A DNA stretch of 64,000 nucleotides, from assembly GCF_020966775.1 (NCBI RefSeq), contig NZ_JAJKFV010000001.1, positions 1 to 64,000 on the forward strand. The letters run 5' to 3'. The stretch's first letter is position 1. Each line of letters opens with the position of its first letter. A program made the translations under genes and the position numbers. Source of the stretch: Rhodopirellula halodulae. Lineage in GTDB: Bacteria > Planctomycetota > Planctomycetia > Pirellulales > Pirellulaceae. Positions 36,201 to 47,380 of this stretch are shown one piece after another. A model generated the notes under the pieces. It was not told the origin of the DNA. It ran no database searches and saw only the letters and a program-made list of their open reading frames with translations.

Positions 36201-36596
36201 TGAGTTCGGACGCGAACGCACGACGGTTTGTGTTTCGACATGATTGCGAGTCTCAGCACGCTCGCGTACCGGCCGCTCTGAGATGATCTCCGATGTGAAC
36301 GATGGTGGCGTCAATCGTCCCGTGTTGTGAATGGTTTCGGTGGGCGTCGGCCACGAATGGACCACCGTTCCATCAACGGCGTAGGTGGTGTGCGAAGACG
36401 ACGATGTGAACGGAGGTGGCTTGGGCGTGGTCCACACCAATTCTTGCCCGTCGCTCACTGCGTTCCAAAGCAGCAAAACTCCGCTGAGTACGAATGCCGT
36501 TAGGACAGGAGCACCACGGAACCAACCGGAGACGTTCTGCGATGGGTGGCGAGTCGATGTCGGTGGCGAACTGCTGATCGGGACCGGGTGGCTCAT
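33261..36596 (-). CDS. Large MscS-family channel, MscK/KefA-like
   Basis: The product is about 1111 aa from ATG 36596. A secretory or membrane segment near the start (about 30-50) leads to a long periplasmic helical domain, with coiled-coil-like stretches such as ELAETYNRIAAQTQLSKGQLD. Many membrane helices then precede the MscS core: GLTIGLGFGLQDMVRNLFGG (pore helix and loop), FEKPARLGDLI, GREVIVPNKNF, and the final cytoplasmic beta/alpha domain. The arrangement matches MscK-type channels, which sense osmotic change and ions. The frame extends 41 codons further up, without signal logic. Confidence 0.9.
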   Translation of the reverse strand: MSHPVPISSSPPTSTRHPSQNVSGWFRGAPVLTAFVLSGVLLLWNAVSDGQELVWTTPKPPPFTSSSSHTTYAVDGTVVHSWPTPTETIHNTGRLTPPSFTSEIISERPVRERAETRNHVETQTVVRSRPNSPSSEVGMYTSRPRGNIPSESTSGSINESSSTRSWPASASTSTSFSNRSLSSDPNDNTQASTASYPLLPRQTIQPEDWRQSPYASVHVRSAQQIAMGFRSQAQTADPIAADLADRNAQLVDQWIELAETYNRIAAQTQLSKGQLDATRSDFEDVDEKLQRHGLTPTIGILLRHKKDQLDQWQIQNSQTSMTSEALSNSRQQQLELDLIRLDGSEPQKQASQLLSDAGYDANRYSDPLRHQVEELLRQRHAWILSLQTGYQDLQQKISELDSITSASQSLALDYRVLIDRHVMWIRSDDPLGLRDAQNLKGGMAALFDANRSADFGPTFEKKISTNPIGAIGLLVGIIVVLVLRWLGKASLISIGTRKRMRKASPQKRKLFAGVLTVLVATGIPAVLFWVGRWLGTGVVSEATLHASKAFYAGSLVAWLVEVPRQWLRANGYLDQHVDLEMPRRPRAMKYLTIIGMGLVIAAYAITVMSQVDHGMWRGSVARVGFIFSMLLVGWTMHLAFRPVGGFLEPLIENYCGSVIHRGRLLMYLAAIGFPLLMIVLSVLGYSVTTHEILQRAMLTAVALMSAAIVWAGIQYASAEAWDLLTGDRSLRASEDDGPSEESGRVAGALGEHFLELKHHLAFLCQCALVLGAVVCLGWMWIDVFPDVRMGNPVLWTVQDTAQEEVIHAAGQTVMQTVTNPKPITAVHLLLAAGTLFVAFQLAKLLPALFDALVLQRVSFDEGMEHFTLVLGRFLLFGVGCLVACKWLGVRWQTIQWLAVGLTIGLGFGLQDMVRNLFGGFIVLFEKPARLGDLITVGNFTGRVAAQRLRTTVLSDDEGREVIVPNKNFVNDDVVNWMGAGRLTVVPMEVAATRDERPADLCRTLQELMVQQPEVLLTPAPHATLVCVGQRSQRIEIRVWIEQGTHAERYRDQLLKLARRTLSDRNLLAPNQPSQPEMRDILTRSDDTDDFFDDDFGQPRLSDAIRKRKRRA

Positions 36597-36899
36597 GGGG
36601 ACCACTGTGTGCAAACAAGATGGCAGCGGATCCGCTGGCGAAAAATGGCCGCCGACGGAGAAAGGATGCTGTTCCCATACGGAAATTGCCGACTCAACGC
36701 CACATCGATCGTGTTTCACGCTTGTATTTCGGTAAAGCAGGCGATTTGGGAAGAAATCTGACGCTGCGATCGTGACACCCGATCAGCGGATCCGAAGCGG
36801 TCTACTTGTGTTCAGATATGATTAAGATAGGGTTGGCAACGAACGGCGACCGCCCATTTTTGTCGGGATGCGCCCAGTCTCTCTTTCAGGAAGAATTCG
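36597..36899. other. Divergent intergenic region
   Basis: Between the large MscS channel gene and the lipoprotein gene, 303 bp should hold both promoters. A TAAGAT-like -10 element sits at 36823-36828, upstream of the lipoprotein start, but no matching -35 is convincing. No RNA gene is seen. Confidence 0.35.
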
Positions 36900-37157
36900 A
36901 TGTTGATGAAGCTCACTCGATCGTTGCTCGCTCTCACCTTCGTTGCTGCGTTGGCTGGATGTGAAAAAGGTTCGGATACCGCCGCTGAAATCGCTGACCA
37001 AGCCAAAGCTGGCGTGGATTCAGCAGCCGGTGCCGCCAAAGATGCCACCACGGAAATGGTGCCGGAAGCTGCCAAAGACACCGTCGACGGAGCGATCGAC
37101 CAAGGTGGCGACAAGGCAAAAGCGAAAATCGACGAAGCGGCTGGCACTGCTGAGTGA
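36900..37157 (+). CDS. Small Ala/Lys-rich lipoprotein
   Basis: The 85-aa product starts MLMKLTRSLLALTFVAALAGC, a clean lipoprotein signal with LAGC lipobox (Cys21). The mature part is a charged amphipathic helix rich in Ala, Lys, Asp and Glu with repeats like AAGAAKDATTEM and AKAKIDEAAG, reminiscent of Lpp-like or stress-type coiled-coil lipoproteins. ATG 36900 has AGGAAG upstream at good spacing. A strong terminator follows, so it is probably a single-gene, possibly abundant transcript. Confidence 0.85.
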   Translation: MLMKLTRSLLALTFVAALAGCEKGSDTAAEIADQAKAGVDSAAGAAKDATTEMVPEAAKDTVDGAIDQGGDKAKAKIDEAAGTAE

Positions 37158-37195
37158 CACGCAGAACTGATTTCGGTTCAGTCGAGTAACCAAAC

Positions 37196-37247
37196 ACGGA
37201 GTCAAACTGATGGCGGCGAAAGCTGCTCCAGTGAGACTCCGTTTTTT
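37196..37247 (+). terminator. Intrinsic terminator after the lipoprotein gene
   Basis: ACGGAGTC (37196-37203) pairs with GACTCCGT (37235-37242), with further inner pairing (ACTG with CAGT, GCGGC with GCTGC) closed by a GAAA loop, then a run of six T (37242-37247). Confidence 0.9.
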
Positions 37248-37292
37248 CATGCGTTGAACTCACGCCAGCTTCGGATCGTCCATTCGCAATGA

Positions 37293-39515
<2,223 letters not shown>

Positions 39516-41414
39516 TCAGGCACCTTCGGTGTTGTCCGTTGGAGGAGGCAACTTGCCACCATTCTCCTTGGCCTGAATCAAAGCGGCTTCGAGGTCACGG
39601 ATCAACTTCGGGTTGATGTGTTTGGTCAGCAATTCTCGCGTAACACTGAACATCTCATCGACTTTGCGTTGTTGGTTCGCATTGCGCCCGATGGCTTTGA
39701 TGAATTCCGTCTGTCGTTTGCCCATGTCATTGGCCAGACGTTCGTTGGTGGGTTGGTTTCGAAGCACCTCCAACAATTCTTCCGCGGAATCCAACTCGCC
39801 GCGTTCCAGACGCATCATGATCCGTGCTTTGAATAACTCACGGATGGCCAAAAGGTCGATGATCGAGTTTTGCACACCACGAATGTAGGACTCGGCTTGC
39901 AAACGCATGTCGTCACCACCGAGGTCGGCCACCGTTTTCTCATAGTGCCCCGGAACCATCGGCAGACGAGCCAGGACGGCGCCGCCGTTTTTGACGTACA
40001 GCAGTCGCATGGGTTGTTCTTCCGTGGGTTCGATGTTCAACCGACCATTCCAATCGGTACGCCCCACAAAGGTCATGCTTTTTCCCTCGAGTTCTTTTTC
40101 ATAGATCTCGTAGCCAATCAGTGGTTGATTGGGATCACCCTTGGCATGCAATCGCAACATGGTTTCATCGTTGCGCGGCCGGATCTTGAGGCCGACTCGA
40201 TGGGTTCGATTGTTCTTGCGTCCTTGAAGCCCGCCCGCGCGGCCCGCATAGAAATCCATGTTGACGCGGCGTCCGTCCACTTCCTTCGTCAGCAGATAGG
40301 CCCAGTCGAGTGGTCCGATCGAAATTGGGCGGCCATTGCGATCGTCTTTGCGGACCATTGGAATCAGCACGTCGCCGACGCGAATCAGGATGGGGGAGTC
40401 TTTGTCGGTGACCAAACCTGACGCGCGGACCAAACCCACAGCATTGTTCTTTCCCGCGTCGTCCACACGAGCGACGGGAGCGAAGACGTCTCGCACGGTC
40501 GATCCGATGACTTCCGCGAGCAGATTGAATCCCGCGGCATCTGCTCGGGATGTGTCGCCAAAGAAACGCATCAAAGTGTCGAACTCAACACTCTCGACTT
40601 GCATCGGCGTTGTGGCTGTTCGGACTCGCACGATGAAAATTTTGTCGTAGGCGTCAGCGGCTTCGGTGATCTGACCTGACAAAGAGGGAACAATGATTTT
40701 TGCGTCCGGCTCCTCGAGGGTTTCCGCCATGCCACGCGACACCAAAATTGCCTCGGTCGACTGGTCCGCCCAGGCTTCTTTCAGCGTCACCGCATCGCCT
40801 TCGACGGCGGTCAACTTGTTCAGCCAAGCATTCTTCGGGGAAGAGGCGTCGCCCTCGGTTCTCTCGCGGACCTCTTCGATTCGACCGGCTGTGGTCAGCA
40901 CGGATGAGCAATAGCGTGCGACGTCGGCTGCAAAACGAATGCGAATCGAATCATCGTGGCTCTTCTTCAGTGCGATCACGGGGTCCGACGCCGCCAACAT
41001 GGCAAAGTCGACCGCCGAGAGATCTCGAAGGGCCATGGTTCGCACCGATGTGGGAGCGTCGGCGATGGTCGTTCGCCAAGCCGAGCGAAAGTCTCGGTCC
41101 AGCACCTTCATCAGTTCGTCTCGCACCAGATCCGCGTTGACCTTGGGCGAGTCTGATGCGATCCAAATCAACGTCTTGTAGGGATCGAAATCGAAAGGCG
41201 GCGGTTCGACCGTTTCCGCCTCTGCCGCAACGTCAACAGCGGGTTCCGCGGCACCGGGGTCTTGAGCGAAGACGGGCGCGGTCATGCCGATCAGCAGCAG
41301 GCCGATGGTGCAAAATCGGCGGAGCGAAATCGTTGGGTTGAGTTTGCTAATAGATGAGGTCGCTTTGTCGCTCGAAAGCAATGGTTCAGCGGAGATTGAG
41401 AGTGGGGACTTCAT
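39516..41414 (-). CDS. Secreted protein of unknown function, last gene of the ExbB/ExbD block
   Basis: The 632-aa product has a signal peptide with a long n-region (hydrophobic run about 32-50, FCTIGLLLIGMTAPVFA). I do not recognise a fold. The middle part contains beta-rich sections (RPISIGPLDWAYLLTKEVDG, FVGRTDWNGRLNIEP) and the C-terminal 100 residues are helical and acidic (ELDSAEELLEVL). The start ATG at 41414 overlaps the upstream stop as ATGA, so it is translated together with the TPR/solute-binding protein. It is probably periplasmic or on the outer surface and is a likely part of the envelope machine encoded upstream. Confidence 0.8.
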   Translation of the reverse strand: MKSPLSISAEPLLSSDKATSSISKLNPTISLRRFCTIGLLLIGMTAPVFAQDPGAAEPAVDVAAEAETVEPPPFDFDPYKTLIWIASDSPKVNADLVRDELMKVLDRDFRSAWRTTIADAPTSVRTMALRDLSAVDFAMLAASDPVIALKKSHDDSIRIRFAADVARYCSSVLTTAGRIEEVRERTEGDASSPKNAWLNKLTAVEGDAVTLKEAWADQSTEAILVSRGMAETLEEPDAKIIVPSLSGQITEAADAYDKIFIVRVRTATTPMQVESVEFDTLMRFFGDTSRADAAGFNLLAEVIGSTVRDVFAPVARVDDAGKNNAVGLVRASGLVTDKDSPILIRVGDVLIPMVRKDDRNGRPISIGPLDWAYLLTKEVDGRRVNMDFYAGRAGGLQGRKNNRTHRVGLKIRPRNDETMLRLHAKGDPNQPLIGYEIYEKELEGKSMTFVGRTDWNGRLNIEPTEEQPMRLLYVKNGGAVLARLPMVPGHYEKTVADLGGDDMRLQAESYIRGVQNSIIDLLAIRELFKARIMMRLERGELDSAEELLEVLRNQPTNERLANDMGKRQTEFIKAIGRNANQQRKVDEMFSVTRELLTKHINPKLIRDLEAALIQAKENGGKLPPPTDNTEGA

Positions 41415-43810
41415 TGGCTCAGCCTCCATTTTTCAGCGTTTTGATATAGCGACACGATGTCCGAACCCACGCCCAGCAGATCTCGGCTGTAGGCGTACGA
41501 GTCCACCAATTGCCACAGCGGAAGCACCGGAAGTTCGTGGTGAGCGATGGCATGCAGATCCAACAGTCGGTCGCGAGCATCACGCCAGTTTTTAGATTCT
41601 TCCAAACGACGCAGTCCGAGGCCGATCAGCTGATCGGTGCTGCCAGCCATGCCCTCCGGACCCAGCACACGTCGTGCATCGATGATGGGTTCCCAAACAG
41701 CCGCAGAAACGTAAGCGATGTCGGCGGCCCCTTCGTCGGGAAAGGCTCGTCCAACCGGCAGTTCCACCAATTCGATTTCCAGTCCGAGCAATTGCCACTG
41801 ACTACGAATGGCCTCGCATGCGATTCGTGAAAGGTTCTCGGGTGGATACGCCAACCGAATGGGTTTGAGTTCCGGCACCTCTTCTTTTTTACGCGACGCT
41901 TCGGACTCCATCTGTTTCTGCGCCATCGTCATCAGCAACTTGGCCAGACGAGGCTCATAGTTCCGCGGGGCGATCGATTGATCATAGGCATAACCCAGTG
42001 GATCGTTGTCTTCCAAGCCTGCGGGGAAGGGGCCGGACAAGACTCGGCATCCGGGGACTTCCAAGCTTTCCAACAACTCCCCGTTCAGAATGTCTTCGCG
42101 ATTCGTGCCGTAGACCAACGCGCGGCGGAACGTTTTGTCCGCCAAGTAAACGTGATCACTGCAGGGCACCAGCATGTGCACGCTGGGCAACGGATAGTTG
42201 ACGACGCGAACGTCGCGATTCCTGGACAGACGCACTGCGTCGGCGGGAAACAGTTGGTCCAAGACATCGACTTCGCCTTGCAGCAATTTGCTGACACCAT
42301 CAGCGGCCGATTCCGTTCGGATCTCGACGATTTCGCGTGGTTGCAGATCCGTTCGTGGTTTGCCCTTGAGGACATAGCGGACCACGTCACCCTCGACCAC
42401 GTCGCGGCGGTAGTCACCGGTGGGTGATCCGGGTTCGCCACCGAACCATTCCCCGTCCACCGTGACCTGGATCAACGCCGACGGCAGCACATTGGGGCGA
42501 CGCAGGATGCAATCGATTCGTTTGGGGCCGTCGAGCCCGATGGCTTGGACCGCCGCCGCCCACGGTGAGAAATAGTTGGGCGATTGAGGCTGCACACGAT
42601 CGGCCAGAACATCCGCCAAGTAGAACCCGTCCACTTGATTCAGCGGCGGTTGCAACCGTTCGGGTTCCAGAAACATCGAGAACCGTTGACGATCAGGACT
42701 TTGTTCGGTGTCACCGAAAATGAACTCGTATTCGCCGCCTTCGGGGCCGGCACCCTGCATTTCAAATAGCACGCGATACAGCAATCGACCGGCACGACGT
42801 GCGGCCCAGTTGTCCAATCGAGTTGGATCCAACACCGTCGCGGTTTGAAGCACGCCAACGTTGACCAGCGGGTAGATTTGATCGACCTTGCGAACCAGTT
42901 CCGTACCGCCCTCAATGTCAGGTTTTAGGAAAATGCTCTCGCGAGAATACTTGCGAGCTTCTCGGTAATTCTTCTTCTCCAAAGCCGCCAACGCGAGGTC
43001 GCGTTTCTCTTCGGCCATGGCCAGGAATTCAGCATTCCACTTGCTAATCGAGGAGAGGTTCTGACCGCGGTATTCTTTCTCCAAACGGGCCAGCAATTGT
43101 TGCCCGAGCTCAAAGTTGCCGGCGGTGACCAATTGATCCATTAGCTGATCGGTAAGCGCGCCGATGGCTTTCAAAACCACCTGCGTCCGATACTCCGGTG
43201 CATAGCGGCGCAATTCCTCCAGCATCGCCAGCGACGCTCCGAATTCACGATTCTTCGCACGACGTCCCGCGTCACGCCACAGGAACTCGGTTCGCAATTG
43301 ACGCAATCCGGGACGCGATGGGTAATCGCGAATCAGTACTGACAGAAACGGGTAGGCACCGACGAAGTCGCCTTCCTTGATACGTTCCGCCGTTTCGCGT
43401 TCCAGACGCTTTTCCCAGAAATCAATGTTCTCGATGTCTTTCCATTTGGCGATGAACTCTTGCTGCTCAATGCCAACAATGCTGAACTTCAACGTGCCCT
43501 TGGGAACGGGGTTCGGCATCTCTCGGTTGGGCAGTTCCATCAACCGAGTCTTGACCCAACCGCCACCCGATTCCTGGGTGAAGAAGATCAAATCGTGAGG
43601 TTCGTCCTGCAGCAGTTCCAAACCAGGGGATTCCGGGCGTCCTGAATCCGCATAGTTCAGCAATTGTGCGGACGCGGTCGGCATCATCGCGATCAGAACG
43701 ACGAACAACGCCGATGCTTTCGCGGCAATCGTGGTGAGGACCAATCGGCTCACGTTTGGAAACCGTTGTGGATGCAAGGAAGTCTGGGAGTTCGAGAAAA
43801 GCAAACGCAT
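41411..43810 (-). CDS. TPR plus family-5 extracellular solute-binding-like protein
   Basis: This 799-aa exported protein has a signal peptide (about 28-48, ending in PTASA). Residues about 100-330 are helical and TPR-like. From about 330 on, it resembles oligopeptide/nickel-type solute-binding proteins (SBP_bac_5): DKTFRRALVYGTNREDIL is the hallmark stretch, followed by the LGYAYD and LAYPPENLSR segments. No ABC permease or ATPase is nearby, so it is unlikely to feed an ordinary ABC importer. It sits between the propeller gene (four bases away) and the secreted gene it overlaps, pointing to a shared complex. Confidence 0.8.
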   Translation of the reverse strand: MRLLFSNSQTSLHPQRFPNVSRLVLTTIAAKASALFVVLIAMMPTASAQLLNYADSGRPESPGLELLQDEPHDLIFFTQESGGGWVKTRLMELPNREMPNPVPKGTLKFSIVGIEQQEFIAKWKDIENIDFWEKRLERETAERIKEGDFVGAYPFLSVLIRDYPSRPGLRQLRTEFLWRDAGRRAKNREFGASLAMLEELRRYAPEYRTQVVLKAIGALTDQLMDQLVTAGNFELGQQLLARLEKEYRGQNLSSISKWNAEFLAMAEEKRDLALAALEKKNYREARKYSRESIFLKPDIEGGTELVRKVDQIYPLVNVGVLQTATVLDPTRLDNWAARRAGRLLYRVLFEMQGAGPEGGEYEFIFGDTEQSPDRQRFSMFLEPERLQPPLNQVDGFYLADVLADRVQPQSPNYFSPWAAAVQAIGLDGPKRIDCILRRPNVLPSALIQVTVDGEWFGGEPGSPTGDYRRDVVEGDVVRYVLKGKPRTDLQPREIVEIRTESAADGVSKLLQGEVDVLDQLFPADAVRLSRNRDVRVVNYPLPSVHMLVPCSDHVYLADKTFRRALVYGTNREDILNGELLESLEVPGCRVLSGPFPAGLEDNDPLGYAYDQSIAPRNYEPRLAKLLMTMAQKQMESEASRKKEEVPELKPIRLAYPPENLSRIACEAIRSQWQLLGLEIELVELPVGRAFPDEGAADIAYVSAAVWEPIIDARRVLGPEGMAGSTDQLIGLGLRRLEESKNWRDARDRLLDLHAIAHHELPVLPLWQLVDSYAYSRDLLGVGSDIVSLYQNAEKWRLSQ

Positions 43811-43813
43811 GGA

Positions 43814-46800
43814 TCAGGCGTCACCGGGAATGTTCGTGATGTAGACAACGCCTTCGGTACCGGGCACCAATAACTTGTTGCCAACCGGCAGTGGGCTGGC
43901 CGAAAGTGGTTGACCGAGTCGCGTCGTGCCGACTTCTTCGCCCGTGGCGGGATCGATCGAAGTCAGCCAGCCATCGCGGCCTGTCAAAACCCAGCGGCCA
44001 CCGATCGAGACGACTTCGTCAACTGGTTTACCAGCTTCCGGCAAGGCTGTTTGGAACAGAGCTTCGCCGGTTGCCGAGAAAGCCCGGAGCACTTGGTCAT
44101 CTGTGATCACCAATGCCACTTGGCCCGTTGCTTCTGACTCGGCTGTAACGGGACCCCAAACGATGCGGCCTTCCAGCACCTTTTTGAAGGATTGCTCCAA
44201 GCCGGTTTGGTCATGTCCGACCAAGAAGTCCGATGCGGGGCCGCTTGCCCCAGCGATGAAACTGGAATCGACCGCAGCGGCAGATCCCAAGAAGGGTGCC
44301 TCCAAGTCCACGCTGGATAATTCGCGAATTTGTTCGCCGACGCGAAGGCGGTAGAGCTTTTTGCGGCTGTCAGCGATCAACACTTGATCGGGGTCGGCGG
44401 TGCTCTTGACCGGATTGGTCCACTGAACCGTGGCGGTTGGATCACTGGCGGGTTGGAACGGGGCACCAATCACGCGACCGGTTTGCCAGTCCATCAACAC
44501 GGCCCGCCCGGTGTCCAGCGGCAAGAACAAACCACCGCCACTGAAGGTCGCCACGCCAACGGGTTTGGGGCCTGTCAGTTGGAACGTCACCTTGCGAAGC
44601 TTTTCGCTGCGACGTGTGGGATCGTAGATCAACGCTTCGCCTTTTTGAGCTTGGTTGAGCAACACCCGTCGCGTGTCGTCCACTTCGATCGGGTTTTGGA
44701 AACTCATGGAGATCCCATTGGCACCTGGGTTCTCGATGGGACCTTGAGTGGATCCGCTCGCCAGTGATTCCGATGTCAGTTCAAACAAGGCTCCTTGGCT
44801 GGTCACAGCGTGAAAGCCACTTTCCGGAGCCGGCGTGATCATCGCGATGGGCGTGCCCACGTCCGTCCGCCAAAGTTCACGTCCGGTTTTGGGTTCCGCT
44901 GCGGTCACGCGAATGGCCGAGGTGCCCTTCAAAATTCGAGCGTGAACCAGGACATCGTCCAGCGACAACGGTTGGCCGATGAACGTGTCGCCTTCGTTCT
45001 TGCCCCAGTCATAGACGACTCGTCCCGTGTTGATTTGCAACTCGTAGCGACCGATGCGAGTGCCCGTGATCCACATTTGACTGCGGCCAACGGCCATGCG
45101 AGTCAGCGTGGGTTTGTCGTACGCCGCAACTTGTTGTGCGATCAACGAAACCTGTTCGTTTTCCGAGGTGGGTTCGATGTCGTACACGGCGACTTGCCCG
45201 CGGTCGGTCAAAACAATCAAGCGACGGTTTTGAATGATTGGCGGAACAACCACGTTGCCGGACAAGCGGAAAGGCGGTTGTGCCGGAGTGACTTTCTCAC
45301 CCTTTTCGTCCACTTTCAAAACATGAACTTGAGCGTAGTCGCTGCCCGCGTTTTCGATCACGAACAGGTGACCCAAAAGCGAAACAGGAGCGACCGCGAT
45401 GGTGCCTTCTTCGTGACCGAGGTAGAGACTCTCGATGCACTTTCCGTCGCGAGCGTTCAGCACGTACAGATTGCTGTGACCGCCGGGGATGTAAATGCGA
45501 TTGAGCGTGTCATCCAAGCCCGCGGGGGTCGACAACTCCTGCGAGAGATCCGTCGACCATTTCACGTCGCCGGAATCCGAATCCATGGACACCAGGGTGC
45601 CGGAATGCAGAGTGACCAGCACCGAATCGCGACCGGCGACGGGTTCGGCAAAGCTTTCGCCGATGGCGGCTCGCCACTCGACTTCGCCGTCTTCCCCGCG
45701 ACAACGGCGGATCTCATCGTTGGCCATGTCAGACAGCAACACCGCCATGCCGTCGTCCAAACGCAGTGGCGTGTAGTCTTCGCCCTGGCCCGTGTAGTCA
45801 CGCCACAACAAACGGCCGTCGTCCACCGCGAATGCGAGGACCGATCCACCGGCACGCAGGAAGTAAACCTCTTCCCCGACGCCCGGGACCGAGTCGCCTT
45901 GGCGGGTGGTCAAAACGATCGAGCGAAGGGCTCCGTCGTCAGCCGGTTCGGTCGAGATCTTGGGTGTCTTGGCCGAGGGGCGAACCAACGTTTGTTGAAT
46001 GTCGCTGGCTTGTTCGATCAAGGTCACCAATCGAGGATCGTTGACAAGTTCTGGGAAGTCACGCAGCAACGAAATCCGCTGGTCATACGCTTCCTTGGTG
46101 TTCTTGTTTTCCAAAGCCGTCTTCATCGCCGCTTCGGTCTCGTCCAAACGGACGTTGCGGTCGATCTCACGCCGAACGCGATTGCGGGCTTCGGTGATTT
46201 GCAGCAATCGACCTGACAGCGTGGTCTTCATTGTCGACAACATGTAATTGGGATTGTCGATCAATTCCTGTTGTTCATCCAGCCGTCCCAACAAACGACG
46301 TTTCTCTTCTGTTTCCTTGGCTTCTTGTGCTGCATTGGCGAGGTTCTCCGCCACATCGACGAGCAGTCCCGCCAAATTGCCGCGCTCATCATTCATCGCT
46401 TCCTCGTCGATGATCGTCGGCAGCTTTTCCTTGGCCATTTCCAGCCCCGCGACGGGGTCGGTCATTTGTTCGGCACGGAACAATTCGCACATCGTGATGC
46501 GCGTGCGTGCCAGCGACGAGTACTGGCTGCTTTCGCCGAACTGATCCAGGTAAGCGATGTAGGCGTCCTGAGCCGGTTGATAGCTTTGACTGTCGTATTG
46601 CTTGTTCGCCAAGGCGATGAATTCATCGGCGTTGCCTTTGGACAAAACGAACCAAAGGATGCCACCGGCGATGACTAAGAAACCGATGATGCCCAAGTAG
46701 CCATAGATCTTGAACGAATCCCAAGTCGACTTGGTTTCGGGTTTCTTGATTCGTGCTGAAGATGGGCGTGGACGAGCCGGTGCGCCTCCCATCGAATCGT

Positions 46801-47179
46801 CGATGGACTCCGCTTCGGCGACCACGGCAACTGGCTCGGCTTCGATGGCTTCGACTTCGACAGGATCGTCGCCAAACGCGTCTTCCACCTCGACAACGGC
46901 TTCGGCGACTTCATCGTCATCGATCAATTGGGCGGTCAGGTCTTCATCGCCCTCGACAACCTCCGCCGCTTCGGATTCATAGGTTTCACTTCGTAGCTCA
47001 CCGATCAGTTTGGTGGCTTGAAAGCGGGTCAGTTGGCCGTTGTCGACCAACAGTTTGGCGACCGCTTCCGGCGTGACACGTGAACCACCTTGTGACAGTT
47101 GCTCCCGCAATGCCTCGATGATCTCTTGGTCCAAAAGACCGCGTCGTTCCAGTTGGTCGATCAGTTCGTTTGCAAGCAT
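43814..47179 (-). CDS. Membrane-anchored PQQ-type beta-propeller protein
   Basis: The 1121-aa product has a cytoplasmic head (1-150): a helical domain LIDQLERRGLLDQEIIEAL...DNGQLTRFQATKLI like that found ahead of planctomycete Ser/Thr kinases, and an acidic linker. One membrane helix is at about 158-179 (YGYLGIIGFLVIAGGILWFV). Outside lie a TPR-like helical part (about 185-390) and repeated WD/PQQ-type blades (for example GSVLAFAVDDGRLLWRDYTGQG, KWSTDLSQEL, TGRELWRTDVG) that form a large propeller of the kind found in BamB and quinoprotein dehydrogenases. No PQQ dehydrogenase active site is apparent. It follows exbD2 after 201 bp and a stem-loop. Confidence 0.85.
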   Translation of the reverse strand: MLANELIDQLERRGLLDQEIIEALREQLSQGGSRVTPEAVAKLLVDNGQLTRFQATKLIGELRSETYESEAAEVVEGDEDLTAQLIDDDEVAEAVVEVEDAFGDDPVEVEAIEAEPVAVVAEAESIDDSMGGAPARPRPSSARIKKPETKSTWDSFKIYGYLGIIGFLVIAGGILWFVLSKGNADEFIALANKQYDSQSYQPAQDAYIAYLDQFGESSQYSSLARTRITMCELFRAEQMTDPVAGLEMAKEKLPTIIDEEAMNDERGNLAGLLVDVAENLANAAQEAKETEEKRRLLGRLDEQQELIDNPNYMLSTMKTTLSGRLLQITEARNRVRREIDRNVRLDETEAAMKTALENKNTKEAYDQRISLLRDFPELVNDPRLVTLIEQASDIQQTLVRPSAKTPKISTEPADDGALRSIVLTTRQGDSVPGVGEEVYFLRAGGSVLAFAVDDGRLLWRDYTGQGEDYTPLRLDDGMAVLLSDMANDEIRRCRGEDGEVEWRAAIGESFAEPVAGRDSVLVTLHSGTLVSMDSDSGDVKWSTDLSQELSTPAGLDDTLNRIYIPGGHSNLYVLNARDGKCIESLYLGHEEGTIAVAPVSLLGHLFVIENAGSDYAQVHVLKVDEKGEKVTPAQPPFRLSGNVVVPPIIQNRRLIVLTDRGQVAVYDIEPTSENEQVSLIAQQVAAYDKPTLTRMAVGRSQMWITGTRIGRYELQINTGRVVYDWGKNEGDTFIGQPLSLDDVLVHARILKGTSAIRVTAAEPKTGRELWRTDVGTPIAMITPAPESGFHAVTSQGALFELTSESLASGSTQGPIENPGANGISMSFQNPIEVDDTRRVLLNQAQKGEALIYDPTRRSEKLRKVTFQLTGPKPVGVATFSGGGLFLPLDTGRAVLMDWQTGRVIGAPFQPASDPTATVQWTNPVKSTADPDQVLIADSRKKLYRLRVGEQIRELSSVDLEAPFLGSAAAVDSSFIAGASGPASDFLVGHDQTGLEQSFKKVLEGRIVWGPVTAESEATGQVALVITDDQVLRAFSATGEALFQTALPEAGKPVDEVVSIGGRWVLTGRDGWLTSIDPATGEEVGTTRLGQPLSASPLPVGNKLLVPGTEGVVYITNIPGDA

Positions 47180-47318
47180 GTTGATGAGTTGAGATCCACC
47201 AGCAGTGGGCTGGCTGATTCGGTTGGTGGATAGAAGAGACGAGAGGCAAAAGAATCACAAACACTGAGGCGGGGAGAATTCAGCGTGCGATCAGAATTCG
47301 ATGTGTGATCGAAGGGGC

Positions 47319-47357
47319 CTGACGCCAGCGGTCTCGAACGTGGAGACCAAGCGTCAG
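47319..47357. other. Stem-loop in the exbD2-propeller gap
   Basis: CTGACGC (47319-47325) pairs with GCGTCAG (47351-47357), with an inner GGTCTC (47330-47335)/GAGACC (47343-47348). There is no following T-run on the minus strand, so it is not an ordinary terminator. It could lower readthrough or stabilise the upstream exb mRNA. Confidence 0.55.
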
Positions 47358-47380
47358 AAGAATCGGTGGCGAAGCGTGGA

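Noticed and set aside
44795-46216. Long plus-strand open frame inside the propeller gene
   Set aside because: It is the antisense frame of a gene with clear propeller repeats; no start signal or domain supports it.
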